DNA from: Nitzschia sp. pyKryTriq1
Taxonomy: Eukaryota; Bacillariophyta; Bacillariophyceae; Bacillariales; Bacillariaceae
Assembly (NCBI GenBank): GCA_956465555.1
Contig: OY101131.1
Coordinates: 261,469-325,468 of the forward strand
Length of the DNA: 64,000 nucleotides
Direction: 5' to 3'
A program made the position numbers and the translations under genes. Positions 62,083-64,000 of this stretch are shown here, in pieces. How positions within the stretch are numbered: the stretch's first letter is position 1; each line of letters opens with the position of its first letter. Under the pieces are notes generated by a model that was not told the DNA's origin, did no database searches, and saw only the letters and a list, made by a program, of their open reading frames with translations.

Positions 62083-62907
62083 GTGAAAATGGTGGTAACG
62101 ACAAGTAGTAGGCAAACCAGGCGAAGAACGAAGAATGCTGGTGCTGCAATAAAGACGGCAGTCGTCGGCACGGCCGCCGTCGCCATGGCCTCCGCGTCCT
62201 CTGCGGATTTTAGTGCCTTTGTGGCGTTTCCAGTGCCGAGTACGCCCACTCTTCCCTCCATCTCCAGAAGTACCGGCAAACCTTATAAATTCACATCGGA
62301 ACTGCGCTATGGTCAAGACCACATTCTCCCCACCTACACCGAACAATTACATGCCTTGACGACCAAAGGATTTGCCCTCTGGGATATTGTGCAGTCGTGT
62401 CATCGTTCGTCGGGTTCTTTGGACAGCGACATTCGACACGATCGGCCCAATCCCATTCGTGACTTTTGCCAAGAGCATCCCAGCGTGCGACGAATCGTTT
62501 TGGCCAATGGTAGTAGTGGACTCTCCTTTTTCAAAAAGCATTTTGGTGAATGGATTGAAGAAAGTGGGGAATTACAAATAGTCGAGGGCGACGATATGGA
62601 GAAATTGACAGCAGTAGTCGAGGGATACGACGAGACCACCAGCAGCACCACAAACCACAACAGCGACGGGTCTACTTCTTCTACTACTAGTTCACCATCG
62701 GAAACCGACGACGAGGCTGAAGCCGCAACAAGAACAACAACAACAACAACAACAACAACAAGAGCCCCAATTTTGGTCATTCCCGCTCTGGCCGTGAGTC
62801 CAGCGGCAGCGGCCTACAGCTACGCAGAGAAACGAGACTTTTGGGACCAGCATGTGTATCAAACCGGTCTGAGAGACTACTACAACAATCGGGCAAGCGA
62901 ATCATAA
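62083..62907 (+). CDS. Hypoxanthine-DNA-glycosylase (UDG superfamily, MUG/HDG-like) family protein
   Basis: A 274-residue protein from the ATG at 62083. Family enzymes remove deaminated bases such as hypoxanthine or uracil from DNA. Matched blocks are KGFALWDIVQSCHRSSGSLD SD-IR (about residues 94-116, family 'giALWDvl.sCeR.GSLDs.Ir') and FCQEHPSVRRIVLANGSSGL (about 127-146, family 'f...hP.i..I.fNG'). The C-terminal IPALAVSPAAAAYSYAEKRD FW matches the family's 'lPStSPAnA.....K...W'. The N-terminal family motif with a catalytic Asn ('YY.hPrN.FW') is not clear: the equivalent region reads TLPSISRSTGKPYKFTSELR. A Thr/Ser-rich insert of about 40 residues precedes the last motif. The hydrophobic N-terminus (AAIKTAVVGTAAVAMASASS) could be an organelle leader. 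It may be divergent or catalytically altered, or its start may lie in an unseen exon. Confidence 0.68.
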   Translation: MKMVVTTSSRQTRRRTKNAGAAIKTAVVGTAAVAMASASSADFSAFVAFPVPSTPTLPSISRSTGKPYKFTSELRYGQDHILPTYTEQLHALTTKGFALWDIVQSCHRSSGSLDSDIRHDRPNPIRDFCQEHPSVRRIVLANGSSGLSFFKKHFGEWIEESGELQIVEGDDMEKLTAVVEGYDETTSSTTNHNSDGSTSSTTSSPSETDDEAEAATRTTTTTTTTTRAPILVIPALAVSPAAAAYSYAEKRDFWDQHVYQTGLRDYYNNRASES

Positions 62908-63033
62908 TAATACTAGTAGTAGTCTCGAAGATTATATATATTAATATTATAGGCTTCCTCTTTATCCCATAAACAAAGAAATTCTTCCTGCCTGGTGTGC
63001 TCGTGTCATATTATACCGGTCCTATTATGAAGT

Positions 63034-64000
63034 TCAAACTGTATAATGCTGCTCAGGCGAAAACACCAATGGCGGCGACGACGGAGCACTGGTGGGCGAA
63101 GCTGCTGCTGATGCTGCTACTACTACTGCGGGTAGTGCTGACGCGGAATACCTGAAATGGTCTGCCACCGGCCTTGGGAACATGATGTACGCTGTGGCTC
63201 TCATAACGTTGACGTAGCTTGGATGAGGATGATGATTCGTTGTAGCCACATGAATACTACTACTACTTGTCGAGTGTTGCTCTTGCTGTTGCTGGTGGTG
63301 GTGGTGCTGTTGTTGCCTATACTGCTGTCTTTGCTGCTGTAATTGTTGTTGGAATTGCTGTTGCTGCTGCTGCTGCTGCTGCTCTTGTTGTCGTAGTCGC
63401 TGCTGATGTTGCTCTTGTCGTTGTTGCTCATGCCAGAATTGCAACAAGGGTCGCAACTGCTCATTCCACATTGGCAACAAATTCCTCTGCATGTTCCTTA
63501 ACAATGGCTCCAAATACAAGTCATCATCGTCGTGGTCACCGGCGGATGATGTTGGTGATATTTGAACCAATCGTTCAATTTGAGAATACCATTCGGCCAG
63601 TACTGGCAAGAATTGAGCGGCTTCTCTTCGAATGTCGGCCCTTAGTCGAGCTCGTGGTGACTGCTGCCGCTGCCGCCGTCGTTGTTGTACTTCGGCTAGT
63701 CGGGCTTCGAGGGCACGTTCGATTTCGGCTGCAATGAGGGTACTTAATCGGTTTTCGTTGCTTTCGGCCGAGGTACCACTCGCAGAAGAAGTATCATGCT
63801 GCGGTCTACCAACACTATCAGGGATGCTCCTGCTGGGCACTAGTCCTGGTGGTACTTGTACTGCCGGTGCCGGTTGTGCTGGTGTTGGAGCTGGTGGATA
63901 ATACTCCAAAGAAACCGCAGGTGGCGGAGGCGACTGAGACGGAGGCCGACGATCATGATGAGCGTCCAACACCACACCACGTCCTGGTGGTGGTGCTCCT
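63034..64000 (-). CDS. Poly-Gln, Pro-rich protein of unknown function, 5'-partial at window edge
   Basis: The frame is open to the right edge with no credible ATG (GAPPPGRGVVLDAHHDRR at the edge), so the 5' end lies beyond the window. About 320 residues are visible. A Pro-rich N-terminal part (PPPPAVSLEYYPPAPTPAQP) is followed by a helical, Glu/Arg-rich segment, LSTLIAAEIERALEARLAEV, then QFLPVLAEWYSQIERLVQIS and LLRNMQRNLLPMWNEQLRPL. A Gln/His-rich stretch of about 70 residues is next (CTG/TTG codons on the plus strand). The tail VVVAASAAASPTSAPSSPPL is disordered. The helical middle may dimerise. I know no family. Confidence 0.7.
   Translation of the reverse strand, partial: GAPPPGRGVVLDAHHDRRPPSQSPPPPAVSLEYYPPAPTPAQPAPAVQVPPGLVPSRSIPDSVGRPQHDTSSASGTSAESNENRLSTLIAAEIERALEARLAEVQQRRRQRQQSPRARLRADIRREAAQFLPVLAEWYSQIERLVQISPTSSAGDHDDDDLYLEPLLRNMQRNLLPMWNEQLRPLLQFWHEQQRQEQHQQRLRQQEQQQQQQQQQFQQQLQQQRQQYRQQQHHHHQQQQEQHSTSSSSIHVATTNHHPHPSYVNVMRATAYIMFPRPVADHFRYSASALPAVVVAASAAASPTSAPSSPPLVFSPEQHYTV

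Noticed and set aside
1-64000. CRISPR arrays, rRNA genes or bacterial operons
   Set aside because: No regularly spaced identical repeats, no rRNA-like conserved blocks and no operon-like spacing were seen. Introns and families point to a eukaryotic nuclear genome.

Overview
This window looks like nuclear DNA of a diatom, most likely a raphid pennate (inference). The evidence is compact intron-poor genes with short GT-AG introns (about 90-200 bp) and long poly-Ser, poly-Gln and poly-Asn coding runs. It also includes several gene families expanded in diatoms: heat-shock-factor-type regulators, a DUF6824 protein, a 'YQCLIRKNIELFEA' family protein, an 'RxRFA...GLE' family protein and a TPR-like family. 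Four proteins carry an N-terminal signal peptide followed by an ASAFAP-like Phe motif, which fits complex plastids. No virus-like, bacterial or CRISPR content was recognised.

Layout. 1-10.8 kb: a disordered protein (5' end beyond the window), a NECAP-type coat protein, a 932-aa disordered protein and an ArfGAP. 12-22 kb: a small diatom-family protein, a secreted or plastid-targeted conserved protein, a membrane-anchored BBE-type flavin oxidoreductase and a mitochondrial VWA8 AAA+/VWA protein. 23-34 kb: a DUF6824 regulator candidate, a plastid membrane protein, an ankyrin protein with a C2-like end, a plastid cyclophilin (four exons) and a GPATCH4-type G-patch protein. 34-46.5 kb: a single-pass membrane protein, a 3-kb repeat-rich intergenic region with a tRNA-derived SINE, an HSF, a TPR-like protein, a plastid protein, a diatom-family zinc-binding candidate and a BUD31 splicing factor. 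46.8-64 kb: a GT92-like glycosyltransferase, a second NECAP, a second HSF with an intron, several unknown or disordered proteins, a hypoxanthine-DNA-glycosylase-family protein and a poly-Gln protein running off the right edge.

The genes do not form one pathway. Themes that recur are membrane traffic (two NECAPs, one ArfGAP), nuclear regulation and RNA processing (two HSFs, DUF6824, BUD31, GPATCH4) and organelle proteins.

The most interesting non-genic structures are three. First, a roughly 830-bp intergenic stretch holds ten exact copies of the 9-mer ATTGCAGAA or its complement, in two clusters. Second, a 544-bp SINE is flanked by a perfect 13-bp target-site duplication. Third, the 8-bp palindrome TACCGGTA is strongly over-represented and almost confined to non-coding DNA. 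All exon boundaries were placed by eye from splice consensus, reading frame and family conservation, without transcript evidence.
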